Shown in pieces: positions 46,100 to 60,600 of a DNA stretch of 64,000 bases; the stretch's first letter is position 1, and each line of letters starts with the position of its first letter. The DNA comes from Pogona vitticeps. Its lineage: Eukaryota; Chordata; Lepidosauria; Squamata; Agamidae. A program made the translations under genes and the position numbers. The notes under the pieces are model-generated. The model had not been told where the DNA came from, searched no databases, and worked only from the letters and a program-made list of their open reading frames with translations. The DNA lies in assembly GCF_051106095.1 (NCBI RefSeq), contig NC_135789.1, positions 19,267,501 to 19,331,500 of the forward strand, given 5' to 3'.

Positions 46100-46850
46100 C
46101 TAAAATGATAATCCGCACCTATATACTCCTGTTAATCTGGTATCCTGGAACATAACTGGTCACTAACACTGTTGCAAACCTGTCTGTAGATAATTGATGT
46201 ACCATGTGCCAAATTTTTTCTGTCTGGGCTTTTAATGCTGACCTTTCCATGGAATTCGAAGGGATGTGGTGGCGCTGTGGGTTCAACCACAAAAGACTGT
46301 GTGCTGAAGGGTCAAAAGACCAGCAGTGGTAAGATCGAATCCATGCAACGGAGTGAGCTCCCGTCACTTGTCCCAGCTCCCGCCAACCTAGCATGCAAAT
46401 GCAAGTAGATAAATAGGTACCACCTCGGTAGAAAAGTAACAGCATTCCCTGTTTAGTCGCGCTGGCCACATGACCATGGAAACTGTCTTCGGACAAAATG
46501 CTGGCTCTATGGCTTGGAAATGGGGATGAGCACCACGCCCTAGAGTCGGACACGACTGGACTCAATGTCAAGGGGAAACGTTACCTTTACCTCCATGGAA
46601 TTCAACCATTTAAAATATAGAACACTATTATTCCTGCTTCCACTTTACTTTCAGAGGTGATCCTGGTCAGTGGGAAAACAGATCACTCGATCCAGGCTAG
46701 AGAGGTCTCCCAAAGGACGATTTCTGGAAATGAGGTCTCTCGAGATAAGGATCCCTTGGCCACCTGGGCACAGACTGAGAAAGGTATTTCACATTGTCCT
46801 GCTGGGGATGCCTCGATTCTAACATGCCATTGTTGGTAGAGGTGGCCAAG
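46100..46850 (-). other. 3' flank of ZNF copy 2 (duplicated sequence)
   Basis: Reverse complement shares TAGCATGTTAGAATCTAGGC-like and TTCCATGGAAAGGxCAGCAT blocks with 15600-16030. A SINE (46258-46592) interrupts it; the paralogue at 15886 shows the uninterrupted sequence. Confidence 0.75.
46258..46592 (+). mobile_element. Sauria-type SINE with Bov-B-like tail
   Basis: 335 bp flanked by CCATGGAATTC (46247-46257, 46593-46603). The tRNA-like head GTGGTGGCGCTGTGGGTTCA has a B-box-like GATCGAATCC. The core includes GCTGGCCACATGACCATGGA, and the 3' part CTAGAGTCGGACACGACTGG resembles the Bov-B end. The terminal ACCTTTACCT repeat is the usual SINE tail. Mobilised in trans by Bov-B, as known for this family. 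Confidence 0.93.
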
Positions 46851-47623
46851 TGGGAGGGTTCTTTATATGCCGTGGTTGTTTCTACCTCTTTCCCAAGAAA
46901 GACATCAGGCAAAGGTTACTCTTTTAACAATGGAACATTTATTGTGTTCGGAATAAATAAATCAGAGCCCTTAACCATCTCAGTGTCCTTCAACATTAGT
47001 CCAGTCTTTCAATGTGGGGGTCAGTGGACCTGGCAACCCGGGCACAGCATCATCTTGGGGACGATCATCCGAGTAGGTATTTCCCGGCCTATTCAACGCC
47101 TCCTGGATCTTTTCCACTCCTTCATATTCGTCACCGGACCTCTCCATTCCTTCAGTCTCTGCCTTTCCTACTCTACCTTTTCTCTCTCTTCCCTAATCCT
47201 CCTCCTCCACTCCTTTGCTGTAGCCTCTCCCCAATAAGGGTCTCACCGGGATAGCGGATGTTCTGCGGGAATCCACCTCCTCCCTCAGCACCTTTATCGG
47301 CTCCCATTTATCAGTCCATGCCTCCTTCATCCAAATCCATTCCCACCCCGGTGGTAAGGGTTCATTTCTCTTTATAACTTCCACTGGACCTGCCTCTCTC
47401 TCCCCTTCTTTTTTCTCGCCTTTTCTGATTCTCCTTTGCCAATTCCCATCCCCCTCATGCTCTGGGTGAAAGTCTCTTGTTCCCCTTTCTCAGGTTCCTT
47501 ATTGGGCTCTCCTCTTTGTGTCATCTGTCCCTCATGCTTCTCTTCTTGGTTGTTTCTCAAAGTCAAGGGAGGACGGCGCTACCGTGACAGAAGCCCTTAA
47601 CTCACCTCCCTTCTCACACCACA
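46851..47623 (-). mobile_element. Unclassified 0.77-kb insertion with coding-like stretch
   Basis: Absent from the paralogous ZNF flank near 15600, so it is an insertion. On the minus strand it starts TGTGGTGTGAG and ends CCCTCCCA, with AATAAA near the end, so an LTR is possible. A largely open conceptual stretch (LPPGWEWIWMKEAWTDKWEP, later PGLPGPLTPTLKDW) shows no known domain. No target duplication could be fixed. Treated as a fossil. Confidence 0.5.
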
Positions 47624-47810
47624 CCTTCAAAGCTTCAATGAGTTATAACAAATTGATTTCAAATAATCCAAGAACTCCTAGACACCATCAGAGCTGTCCT
47701 GCAATGCGGGCTATTTACTGGAGACAACGATCACAGAATGGCACAATTCCCATCAAGGCCAATCTGGCCAAAGTTACCATCTGCCCCAAATTTCTGTAGT
47801 TAATTAACTG
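47624..47810 (-). other. Inner 3' flank of ZNF copy 2
   Basis: Reverse complement of TTTGGGGCAGATGGTAACTT and GGCCTTGATGGGAATTGTGC, matching 15440-15600. Confidence 0.75.
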
Positions 47811-47849
47811 ACTGCTGAAATAGCTTACTTTCTTACTCTGAAGATAAAA

Positions 47850-47960
47850 ATGTTTGTTTATTTATTTGTCTGTTTATTTATTTATTTATTTATTGCATTT
47901 ATATGCCGCCCATCTAGACATAGTCTACTCTGGGCGGCTCACAACTTAGAAAATGTTGCA
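47850..47960 (-). mobile_element. L2/CR1-like LINE tail
   Basis: (TTTA)n followed by TGCCGCCCATCTAGACATAG and TCTGGGCGGCTCACAA; the minus strand reads as the end of an L2/CR1-like LINE. Not present in ZNF copy 1. Confidence 0.6.
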
Positions 47961-48036
47961 TTCTAGGATAAAGTAAATGCTCCATAGGACTGTTCTAAAT
48001 ACATTTCTTGATTAATAAGACAAATTTTAAAAATCA

Positions 48037-50180
<2,144 letters not shown>

Positions 50181-50934
50181 TGGTGGCAGCTGCGCGATGG
50201 ACCACGTGCTGGTTTTTGTAGTACCTCAGGATGACCAATCTTTGTTCTATTTGGCAGCTTGAGTGACTCTGATCCACAAGCTAAGTTTTGATTGCAGTGG
50301 GACACTGATGCTTTAAGGAGCTAGGTGCATCCCTGAGTGTGAACAGTAGCTTCCTAGGAAACACTGTTTACCAGCAATTAGATCTAAAGGCTGTGGTGAG
50401 AGTTGTTAAATCTTCAGGCTGTGGTAATGTGTGTTAGAATCTGGGGTGCTCTTTTAAGAAAGTGATTCCCAGGAGGACAAGCAAACTGTTAGGAAACAAT
50501 TGGGTATAATCAGTAGGCATGTGCAGGTTGTTACAACGTTGTAGTGAGGTAATTCTAAGATGCATGTCCTTTATTTTTGGAGTGCTTGCATTTAGTGCTG
50601 TTAGGGATGACCCTGCCTTTGCAATAGCAACCAAGTTGAGCAGGTCATTTCACAATCTTAGGATTGCTTAAATGACTCTGGGTACCTTGTTTTGGGGACT
50701 TGCATTCAGCTTGTTTTGGCCTAAGTGTACTCCTATAATCTTAGGATTTGCCGGAGTACCTAGCTGCATCTGGCTTGGCCTACAGTCATGCCCTATGATC
50801 TCAGCATCTGTCGGGATGACCTGGCCCTAGTGGTATCTATCTGCACCCAGCTCAGTCGTTGATCATCTCTGTAACTTTAGGGTTCACAGAGTGGTCACAG
50901 TTTTTCTTTTCTCTTCCTTTTGGATTTTTCAGTA

Positions 50935-51120
50935 TTTTGGTTTTGGCATCTGTCTGTCCTCTCACAGATCTTAGGATCACAGAGTGACAGCAGTTGGTCA
51001 AAGGTGCAGAGAAGATTTTTAATTTTATTTTGGTTTTGGCAGCTGTCTGTCCCCTTTGCATATCTTAGGATAGCAGAGTGACAGCAGTTGGTCGAAGGTG
51101 CAGAGATTTTTAATTTTTTT
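50935..51120 (+). repeat. Tandem 93-bp leader repeat
   Basis: Two units (50935-51027, 51028-51120) share TTTTGGTTTTGGCA, ATCTGTCTGTCC, GAGTGACAGCAGTTGGTC and AAGGTGCAGAGA. They lie in the untranslated leader of the LTR element. Further ATCTTAGGAT-like motifs upstream (50660-50800) suggest older units. Confidence 0.8.
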
Positions 51121-51342
51121 TCTTGGAGTTTTGTTTTGTTTTTATTGCTGACCTAGCTTAGGCTAGATTGCCAGCAGAACATGGGGCAGCAAGAACAGTT
51201 GGCAACCGTGGACAGAATCTTGGAAGTGGCTTCGGGATTTTTCAAGCAAGCCAAGCAGAAAATTCGGGAAAGAGATTCGCTTATAGAACAACTGTACCAG
51301 GAAAACTTACTTTTAAAACATTTTTAAAGCACAGAACCTGGC

Positions 51343-53280
51343 TTGATGCAAAGGTTTTTCCAAGCTCAGCAGAGTTCACTTGGGGATTACTGCAACGAGA
51401 TGCTGCAGACAATTGGGAGCGATCCTGAGATGCAAGATGCTTGTGTAGAAAGAGTTAATGAGGCCCAGTGGAATTCTAATGAGCATTCCAGAGGAGACAG
51501 CGATTTATCGCCCGTCCAAACAAAGGATTCACAGGCCCTGGAGTCGCGCGCAGAGAAAGGAATGCAGGAGAAAGAAACATCGCTTCACCGAGCTGTTTCC
51601 GTGGAGGAACTAGCATCGGACGACGCAAGGGAAAACTGCAGTGCTCCAGAGAATTTCAGTGCATTGGGATTCAACTCAGCACCACCCTCAGCTCTTCTTC
51701 AGAGCCCAGGACAGGTGAGAAGCTCTGAAATAATTCGGGATGAGACTATGGGTTTGCCAGAAGAGGGAGAGCAAGGGATTTTCCAAAACATTCAAGCAAT
51801 TGGTGTGACCGAGAGCCCTCACATCAGCTTAGAAGCAACAGCAGTTCAAGGGGGAGTAAGATACCAGCAGGATGATGTAATAGAGACTCAGCTCAATTCT
51901 TTGTCAGGACTTGTGTCAGCAGATCTTGATGCATGTCAGATCTCAAACAACCCCCCTTCTCTTAGCCCTGAGGGAACAGTGAAATCAGACACTGTTAGGT
52001 TGGCAGGGACCCCGTGTACTTCATGGCAGTTTGGGAGTAATGAGATTTACCATGGGGGTGGCCTACTCAGTGCACAGGAGCAGTCTGCTGAGAAGGCTGG
52101 AGGAGTGAAGGTTTTTTCAGAGTCATTGCCAAGTGCCATAGAAGTTGATCGTGGAGCGGTTTTGCAGCATGGACTTTCACATTGTTTCAATAGTACAAGT
52201 GAATGTGGGGCTAATTCTGTAAGCTTGCTTAAAGATAAGAAATTGCATTTAAACCTGTCAGATTGTGGGACTGTTTCTAACACAACCAATGAAGGGGGAA
52301 GCGCTAACTTTTTGGGATTACAAAGTACTGATGTTTCTCCAGAGACTGAAATCATATCTGGAAACTTTGGCCCAGTACCACAGTTAAACTTCTCAGAAAG
52401 ATCTTTAGAAAGAAAAGCAGAGGTTTGGGACCATACTTATTTTCAACAGCCTATTTTCCAAGGAAGTGGTAAGAATGCTGATACTGTTTCTGAGGCTATG
52501 CAGAGTACTCCCGAGGGAACTTTGATGCAACAGCGGCCTCTTGTGACCAAACCTGATAGCACAGCTAATTCAGCAATACAGGTATTCAGGGGTGTGGCAT
52601 TTCTGGACCAAGGCGTTCCCAATATTGTACCTGCGGTTGCAGAGGTAGACAAAGAGAATAATGAACAAGGTGGAGGAAGTGATGTGGAGGTAGATACTGG
52701 CATGGAAAGCATTGATCAATTTAGCCCAGGACAGATATTGGAGTCTGTGTTAGCTAATCACCAAAACGTCTTCTCGAATTCACCGGGAGAAACTAATGTG
52801 GTGAAACATTTTATTACAGTCAAGGATGGTTTGACTGCTGTTTCTATTCCTATGGACCTAGAAGGGACTAAGGGCAATTTAGTGACTGGAACTGTTGAAA
52901 GTCTTATTTCACAAGGGGTGATTGAACCATGTAGAACAGCTGTATTCAATACTATTTCAGTGTGTCAAGGCAAACAGGATGGTCTCAAAGTGGAATTAGA
53001 TTTTAGCCAGTTAAATAAGTTCACGGAGACTGAGACAATTCCTACAATCAATGTTGAGACGTTGGTAGAAATTGTTGCAAATGCTGAATACATTTCTGTG
53101 ATTGGAATAAAAGGAGGGCTTTATCAGATTTTAATTAAAGTGGAACATCGCCCTTATACATCATTTACTTGCCCTCAGGGAATTTACCAACTCAGAAAAT
53201 TAGCACCTGGAATGGAAAATACCTATGTTACTTTTCAGAAATTGGTTGATGACCAAGACTTGGTTTCGAAGGGCCAATGA
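51343..53280 (+). CDS. Long open frame of the LTR element (gag/pol-like)
   Basis: 645 codons. The first roughly 430 residues are Ser/Glu/Gln-rich with no domain I recognise. The last roughly 170 (from QILESVLANHQNVFSN) follow the layout of a Ty3/gypsy reverse transcriptase N-terminal half, including a GVIEPC segment and GGLYQILIKVEHRPYTSFTC. It is strongly diverged from the Gmr1-like RTs in this window, and the rest of pol is not present. A separate short open stretch with a coiled-coil look begins at ATGGGGCAGCAAGAAC (51181). No claim of function. Confidence 0.6.
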   Translation: MMQRFFQAQQSSLGDYCNEMLQTIGSDPEMQDACVERVNEAQWNSNEHSRGDSDLSPVQTKDSQALESRAEKGMQEKETSLHRAVSVEELASDDARENCSAPENFSALGFNSAPPSALLQSPGQVRSSEIIRDETMGLPEEGEQGIFQNIQAIGVTESPHISLEATAVQGGVRYQQDDVIETQLNSLSGLVSADLDACQISNNPPSLSPEGTVKSDTVRLAGTPCTSWQFGSNEIYHGGGLLSAQEQSAEKAGGVKVFSESLPSAIEVDRGAVLQHGLSHCFNSTSECGANSVSLLKDKKLHLNLSDCGTVSNTTNEGGSANFLGLQSTDVSPETEIISGNFGPVPQLNFSERSLERKAEVWDHTYFQQPIFQGSGKNADTVSEAMQSTPEGTLMQQRPLVTKPDSTANSAIQVFRGVAFLDQGVPNIVPAVAEVDKENNEQGGGSDVEVDTGMESIDQFSPGQILESVLANHQNVFSNSPGETNVVKHFITVKDGLTAVSIPMDLEGTKGNLVTGTVESLISQGVIEPCRTAVFNTISVCQGKQDGLKVELDFSQLNKFTETETIPTINVETLVEIVANAEYISVIGIKGGLYQILIKVEHRPYTSFTCPQGIYQLRKLAPGMENTYVTFQKLVDDQDLVSKGQ

Positions 53281-53410
53281 GGAGCCGTTAACAGGACAAA
53301 AGGCCTGCCCCTACATGGTTGACACCGCTCCTTTTGGAGGGAGGGGGACAGGTAGGCCTTCAGGCAGTGGTGGGATTCAAATAAATTAACAACCGGTTCT
53401 ATGTCCTAAT

Positions 53411-53572
<162 letters not shown>

Positions 53573-54221
53573 TGCCCAGGACAGTGGGATCTGATGAGGG
53601 TTTCTTCCATAGTGGTCTCCCTACTGCCTATTATCACAACTACCTCTCACATGATTAAGACATCTGGATAACTGTACTGTATCTCTTTGGGCATACCACT
53701 GCTGTTACCCTCACCATGGGCTTGTGCCAAAAACGCACACACAAACACACACACACCTCACAGTGAGTGCTTATGACCAAGTTTGACAGAGAACTGACAC
53801 ATCTTTCCTTTACCTCCAATTTCGCCCTATAGCTCACCAGTAAAAATTGCTTCCCTCCCCTTTCCTGCTCCTGAAATGACTGATAGCTCAGTTTGTTGTT
53901 AACTGGAGGCCACCTTTGCACACCTGCAGAAGTTGTTGCTGACAAATCCATTAAAGCTGTTAATCAAATTTCTATTCCAAAGAACTCGACCTCTCCATTT
54001 CCCCCCATATCAAAAATCAAGGAACTGTCATACCCTAGTGACGAACCCTGTCACATCTGCTCTGTGGATCTCTGTACTTCTACTGCAACACACAAAGGAA
54101 TTTGACCAGAAATTTAAAACTTCAGAAGATTCCTGGTGAAAAGAATGTGAACAACTGCTCTTCCAGGTGTAGGGATTTACCTTACAAAATATCTACAGGG
54201 CCCTTTGGCATTACTGAGCAT

Positions 54222-54227
54222 GCGCGC

Positions 54228-54263
<36 letters not shown>

Positions 54264-54266
54264 AAT
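54222..54266. repeat. (GC)n-(CA)n dinucleotide tract
   Basis: Alternating GCGC then CACA tract, potentially Z-DNA-forming. No further function visible. Confidence 0.9.
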
Positions 54267-54564
54267 AACTCTTTTTGAAAACCAGAATTAGAATTCTAGC
54301 CGCTTTGGGAAGAAGAAGGAGGTGGACTTTGCAACTTACAGACTTTGCGGCAAAAATTGAGACCAGGGGCAACAGACGTTGCTCACCCCTGCTGTACATA
54401 GATATTATATTTAAATTATTCAAGATAATTATGCTTCTCATAAGTTTCCTTAAAATGCTGTTGTGCTACACAAAACTTTAATTTGCTAAAACCCAGTCTG
54501 TGTCTAAAATATAGAAAATTAGACACATTTTTCTCCCCATATCTGCACACGTGGGAAAATAGTA

Positions 54565-54790
54565 AAACCGCATAAGAACCTAAGAGGAGCCCTGCTGGAT
54601 TAGGCCAAGGGCCCATCTCAGTCCAGCATCCTGGATCTCTCAGTGGCCCCATCAGATGCCTCTGGGAGCAAAGAGACAACTAGACGCCTGTCTCCTGATC
54701 CCCCTTCCCTGCATCTGGAATTTGAAGGGACCTTCCTTTTAAGCCTGGAGACCTCAGCAACCACTGCCTCAGGGTCAAGCCTGTAGTTAT
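54565..54790 (+). mobile_element. LINE-type repeat fragment (CCTGCTGGATTAGGCC type)
   Basis: CATAAGAACCTAAGAGGAGC, CCCTGCTGGATTAGGCCAAG and CAGTCCAGCATCCTGGATCT belong to a repeat very common in reptiles, usually grouped with CR1/L3-like LINEs. Boundaries approximate. Confidence 0.55.
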
Positions 54791-55794
54791 GCAGAGTGTG
54801 ACAACTACCTCATGTCATGAAATGGCAGGAAATTATTAGTAACTTAGGGTTACTTGTTGTATTTTTACTGACAGGATTGGGGAGAGGTGCTTGCAGGATT
54901 TTCTGCTTCATGTGTCATTAACACTGCTTCACAAATTGTCTTTGGGTGGCCCTGAATGATTTCACATACCTTCATCAGTACATTATTATCTACTACAGCA
55001 CTATCTAGTTATGGAAATATACAGATTGAACAAGGAGCAAGACAGGGATGTAAAAACATGTTGACTCAGCAGTAGGCTGCCAGACACTTCCTCCCCCCGC
55101 CCCCCACCCCCCAATTCACCAACAATGTGGTTGTCGAAGTTCCTCTGGCTTTTGTTCTCTTAACTGCAGTTTAACATTATCAATGACTTGTTTCCATAAA
55201 TGTTTACTGGAAGCTACCTCTAGACTGCTCCTATTTCATGCCCCAAAGCTACCACATTTGTAACGAAATTGTAGGCTGGTAGTATTAATGATGACAGTGA
55301 AGTAGAATTCTCTCCAGAGAAATTTTTCAAGAGAAATCAATTTTTTCACAGAGACAAAATAGGACATGCTTATATGCTTGCAAATAATAACATCCTGCCT
55401 TTCACAACAACCCTTAACATTAAGTAATGCAATTCAGAGAGGGACAGACTGGGACTCCAGAGTCCTGCATTCGAATTCCCATTCAGGCGTGGAAACTCAC
55501 TGAGGGCGTGGAACTGGTAAAACGTAAAGCCACTCCTTAGATATCTGAAATATCTTTAAATATCTCACTTGCCTTGAAAGGCCCATTAGGGTCATCTTGA
55601 ATGGCACATAACACACATGTAAAGCAAAGATGAACTTGAGAATAACTCTCAAATTCTCTGACCCCTTCTGAAGAAAAAGTTCTTACTACAAAGCAACAGT
55701 AACAAAGCTTTTTCTGTAGCACAAGCAAGAGAGGGCTGCCACCCTGGGATTTGGAACTGGTCTCTGAACAACGTCACAATCATTTAATCCCTCC

Positions 55795-56395
55795 CCATTC
55801 CAGGTTCTGCAGAAAAGCTGGAGGCAACAGGAAAAGAGGAAAACCAAATGTGAGATGGATTGACACCATCAGAGAACCCACAGGGTTGAGTTTGCAGCAG
55901 CTGTGCAGGGCTGTTGAGGACAGCACAAAGGGGCAATGTTGATACCATGTAACAACAACAGAAGCTTAAAACAGCTTGCTGACACAAAGAGGACTGTCCC
56001 AATTAACAAAATTACGATCATCTTTGCAGACACCCTTGGCCTGATCAGATCGTATGGCAGATACCCTGGACTGCCAAAAAAGATGAGTAAGTGGGTTCTC
56101 GATCCAATTAAGCCTAAATTATCTCCAGAGGCAAAAAGAAAAAAAAAACACAAACAAACAAACCTGAGGCTGTCCTACTTCGGGCACATCATGAGAAGGC
56201 AGGCATAGATTGAAAAAGACCATAATATTTGGAAAGGTGGAAGGCAGCAGGAAAAGAGGAAGGCTAAATGCAAGATAGACCTACTCCCTAAGGAAACCAC
56301 AAGCTTGAGTTTGCAACAGATGGGCAGGGCTGTTGAGGCCAGGCCATGTTGGAGATTGCTCATTCCTGGGGTCACCCTAAGTAGGGGTGGAATTT
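55795..56395 (+). mobile_element. Two RTE-like LINE C-terminal fragments
   Basis: Copies at about 55795-55935 and 56180-56395 share GCAGxAGGAAAAGAGGAA and GGGCAGGGCTGTTGAGG. The conceptual protein (LSYFGHIMRRQA, then LSLQQMGRAVEARPCWRLLI) resembles the end of RTE-clade LINEs such as Bov-B, but is a different subfamily. Broken. Confidence 0.6.
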
Positions 56396-56479
56396 GACTA
56401 ACAGAAACCACAGGCTTTGTATGGATTCCCTGCATCTAACTGCCAATTCCAAAAAAGTTGAAAGGTTATTCCCTTAATT

Positions 56480-56582
56480 GGTTGTTGTGAGTTTTTCGGG
56501 CTCTTTGGCCATGTTCTGAAGGTTGCTCTTCCTGAAAAACCCACAACAACCATCAGATCCCGGCCATGAAAGCCTTTGCAAA
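56480..56582. repeat. Small palindrome related to 9585-9835
   Basis: GGTTGTTGTGAGTTTTTCGG and AAAAACCCACAACAACC are inverted copies around TGTTCTGAAGGTTGCTCTTC. The same motif family as the large palindrome; probably Penelope-like ends. Confidence 0.55.
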
Positions 56583-57941
56583 TAAATGCCCTTACCAGCT
56601 TTTAAATTTTTTAATCATCATCATAATAAAATATAATACCATCCCCTCCTCCTGACCAAGCCTGGTTCCCCATTAGTTTTTCCATAGATCCTAAATACTA
56701 GATTTCTGCATACCAATGAAAAAAGTGGCATGTTATGCCCTCCCTCCCTGAAAATCTAAACATAGTGGCCTATATCATAAATGTTCATTTTCCCTTGAAA
56801 GGACATCACTGGAGGGAGGCAAATTAACTTCATGTTAAAAAGCATTAACTCATGGTGGCAAAATTTGGTTATGTTTCTTGGGGCACCTGATGAACACAAT
56901 TAAACTTAAGCATGTGTTAATCACAAATACAGGAATAGTCTGGCATATTAGGACTCTGGAGACCAGGGTTCAAATCCTCACTCAGCCATGGAAATTCACT
57001 AGGAGTGGAAATTGTAAAATCACTCTTTAAAAACATATACTTTCTTTGAAAACCTAGTTGCTGTAAGTTAATTTTGCATAACTAATTAATCACCAACAGG
57101 CTTCTGACCTTTTTCCTCCAAAGTTCAGATATTTATTTATTTCAAAAAACAGAAGTATCAAATTTTCTAAACTCAAACACAATAACAATTACATAAATGC
57201 TAAAAGGTCCTAAAGGGAATCCTGTTGAAATAATTTTCAAAATATATTTTACATGATAAAATATTTCATTTTCCTCCTTCCATTTCTCAAGACTGCATGG
57301 CAAACAGCTAAGGCAGGGAAATATTTAATAAAAAGCGGCTTTATGCTCAGACATAGTCTGCTTTATGTATTATACTTACCTACTTACTTGAATAATCTTA
57401 AAAATGAAAGCTTGTGAAAGCCAGTTTGAACAGTCCTCTGAAGATGCTGGTCACAGAGACAAATGCAGCATGCATGCTTGAATTAACATGCTCTGTGTGC
57501 CCTTTCCTCCTCTTCCTCTCAGTCCCTCCGGCCCCCAACCCCACCCCCACCCTGAAGGTCTGGATAGGTCAGATTTCCCTTTGATATGTTGATCTGCTCT
57601 GCTTTAACCCTGGCCCGGTGGTAAATCTTACTAGTGTTAAAAACCTGATAGCTGTCTTCCTGTTTTTGAGTGAGCGATCAATGTGTGCCATTTGTCTCCA
57701 CAAATTGTCAGAGCAACAGCCTTAGTTACGTTTAACTTGGGAAAAAAAACATAGTCCCCCTCCCCCCCCGCTCCTCGCTGGTCACCTGGCCCTCCTTCAT
57801 TCATCTCAGGCCAGCTACCAGATCGGCGAACTATTATCAGATTTATCAGTTTAGGAAACGGTTCGGCGAACTATTATCAGATTTAGGAAACGGTTCGATG
57901 GAACCGGTGCGAACCTGCTGAATCCCACCTCTGCCTTCAGG

Positions 57942-59156
57942 GTGTCCTGAAGAATGGCTGGGTCCTGAACTCTCTCCCGGGCAACCCCAAAGCGAACCCT
58001 CACCCCCCTGGCCAAGAGACACCCCTCCTTCAGTTCAACTGCAATCATGCAGCCTGAAATGCTGCTCCCCTCCTGGGGCTCCATCTCAGGGAGGTTCCCT
58101 CGGTCTTCCCTTTGTCTGAGGTGGGTCCACCGAGCAGCCAGCTCCTTGGGGTGGGGTGGGGACAAAGGGGATCCAGTGGCTTTCTTCCAGCACAAAGCCT
58201 TGAGCAGAATACCCATAATAGCCAGATGAGTGGGGAGAAAAACGGGACTGCATACCCCGAGGCTTTCATGCACCCCCCACAGAGGCAGAAGAATGGAAAC
58301 CAGAACTCTTTCCATTTGAAAAGGAACTTGCCTGGATGATCAATGACTCTGGGCAACCTGGTGGGACTGATTAACATGTGGCTTTGCAGTTCCCAGCAGG
58401 GAAATTCCCTCTGGCTTCCTCTAGTGGCCAGCTCTGATATGGCAACTTGGACAACTAATCACAGAAAACAGAAGCCAAAGAATCTGTCTTTCCATAGCCA
58501 GATGGGACTGATAAAAAGATATCCTAAAACCCAAGAAAACACATTTCAACATGGCTCTAAACGGCACAAACAGGCCCTTGAAAAGTAGTTTTCTTAAAAG
58601 TAAGCAGGTGTTACTTTTTACACCTGTGCAACTTAATGTATCACTCATGACACCCAAAAGTAACTTGATCATTACTAGTTACATTAGTTGTTACCCTAAA
58701 GTAACTAATTACAGATAATGGCTTGCTTCTCATTTCTTTCTCCTAGATGAAAGGCAAGGTGCCTCATACAGTTGGCCTTTCATGTTTACACAGAAACTTT
58801 CTCTACTGAGGAACTAAGCCAGAAAGGGCCGAGACGTGCAGGGAGGGAGCTATCTTCCAAACGGGTTTCTCTGGAAAGAAAAGAGATATCTGGGCCAGAC
58901 GAGGAGGGCACAGGGGAAGAAAGAAACATGTGGATGGTGCAGGACCTTGCTCTTAATTCACCCCGGTCCAAATGAAGCTCATCCAGCTGCAGAAAGCAGG
59001 AGACCTTTGCAAGAGAGGAGCAGAAGCCAAGGCCACCTGGAAGTCAACCCGTGGGTGATCCTTTCCAGCCAAAGTCTCTAAATGAAGGGAAGGAAGGGAG
59101 GAATTATGGTGCAGAGCAGCCCAGCTTATCCCTTTGTGTTCCAGACCTGTGCGGCT
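57942..59156. other. No recognised gene or repeat
   Basis: Open frames up to 154 codons (minus strand from 58315) lack a recognisable domain. The sequence to the right of the hAT-type target duplicate is the former neighbour of 53356, as the duplicate shows. Confidence 0.4.
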
Positions 59157-59335
<179 letters not shown>

Positions 59336-60239
59336 ATAGGCAGGACACCCAAAGTGCTCTGTGAGACAAAAGACCCAATCTGTAGATGTATTACCTAGCC
59401 TGTTGGTCACTCTGGAGACCTTTCTGACCTGCCCCAAAGTCCATGGAGTGGATCACGTTTCACTGTGCATCGATCATGTTTAGAAACCATGAGTAGTACA
59501 TCCAAGAATCCCCCGATTGCCTCAGATCGGTGATCAGAGATGACAACAGCAATTTCTAGGGCAGGGTGGAGTTTGCTGTGTCACTTGGTCTCATGAAAAC
59601 CAGGAATGGACCCGGGTGGGACCTTCCCTTCTGCAGCGCCCCCTTCAACAGATGCACGAGGGGGCAGGCAGTCTCCTCGGACAGTCTGGGATGGACAGGA
59701 GGGAAGGAGAAATGCCTTTTTGGATTTGATCCTGCCTTATTCACACACCCCAAGTTGGAAAAGGGAGAGCGGTGGGACTGATCAGATCCCAGGGCCTTCT
59801 GCTCTACGTGCCCTTAGTCACTCTGATGGGGAGCTATCAGAGAGCATGGTGGCCGCCACGCTGTATAAACTGGCTTTTGATCTGCTGGTGCCCTGGCAAG
59901 ATTTGAGCATTTAAGCAGGAAGGGTGGAGGGGAGAAATGAATCATGAATCGGTTGGTGGGTTGGTGGGTTGGTGGGTGTTACCCCACCTTTCTCCTTGAA
60001 AAGGACCCAAGACAGTTGACAACAATAAAATACCATATTCAAATTGTAAAACAATAGTGGTTAACCTCATTAAAATACAATATTTAAAAATGTGAACAAT
60101 AAATAAGGAGACATCTTGCATCATTAACAGGCAATATTAAGGCAAAGATCGATAAGTATATTTTTAAAAAGTCACCCCGAGAAATGGAAAACACAAAAAT
60201 GGAAAACACTAGTAGTACTAACAATCCAGTCAAAGCAGT
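59336..60239. other. No recognised gene
   Basis: Apart from a short TTGGTGGG tandem near 59951-59978, no element boundaries or coding signs were found. Confidence 0.4.
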
Positions 60240-60600
60240 AATTCAGAACAATTAATCTAAAAATCATGCACAGGTAGCTGGTTACTGAGAGAAAAGTCTT
60301 GGCCTGCAAAGACGGAAGGACAGCCAAGAGGAGGCCAGCTTGGCCTCCAGTGGGAGGGAGTTCCAAAGTCTGGGAGAAGCAACAGAGGAGGCCCTCTCCT
60401 GTGCCCCCACCCAAACACATCTCCTGATGTTCTTAACCCCCAAGCAAGGCTCATCATGGGAGACGTGGTCTTTGAGATGGCTGGGACCCCACCCATTTAG
60501 GGCTTTCTACTGGTTAAAACCAGAACTTTAAATTGTACCCAGTAGCAACTGATCAGCAGCCAGTGGAGCTGCTGTAACAGGGGAGTTATGTGATCCTAAT
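60240..60600 (-). mobile_element. L2/CR1-like LINE segment
   Basis: GAGGCCAGCTTGGCCTCCAG, GGAGGGAGTTCCAAAGTCTG and AGCAGCCAGTGGAGCTGCTG form a series widely seen in squamate LINE remnants. Orientation and clade are uncertain. Confidence 0.4.

Noticed and set aside
57851-58315. 154-codon minus-strand frame as a gene
   Set aside because: It crosses the right end of the hAT-type element and its target duplicate, so it is partly transposon sequence with no domain.
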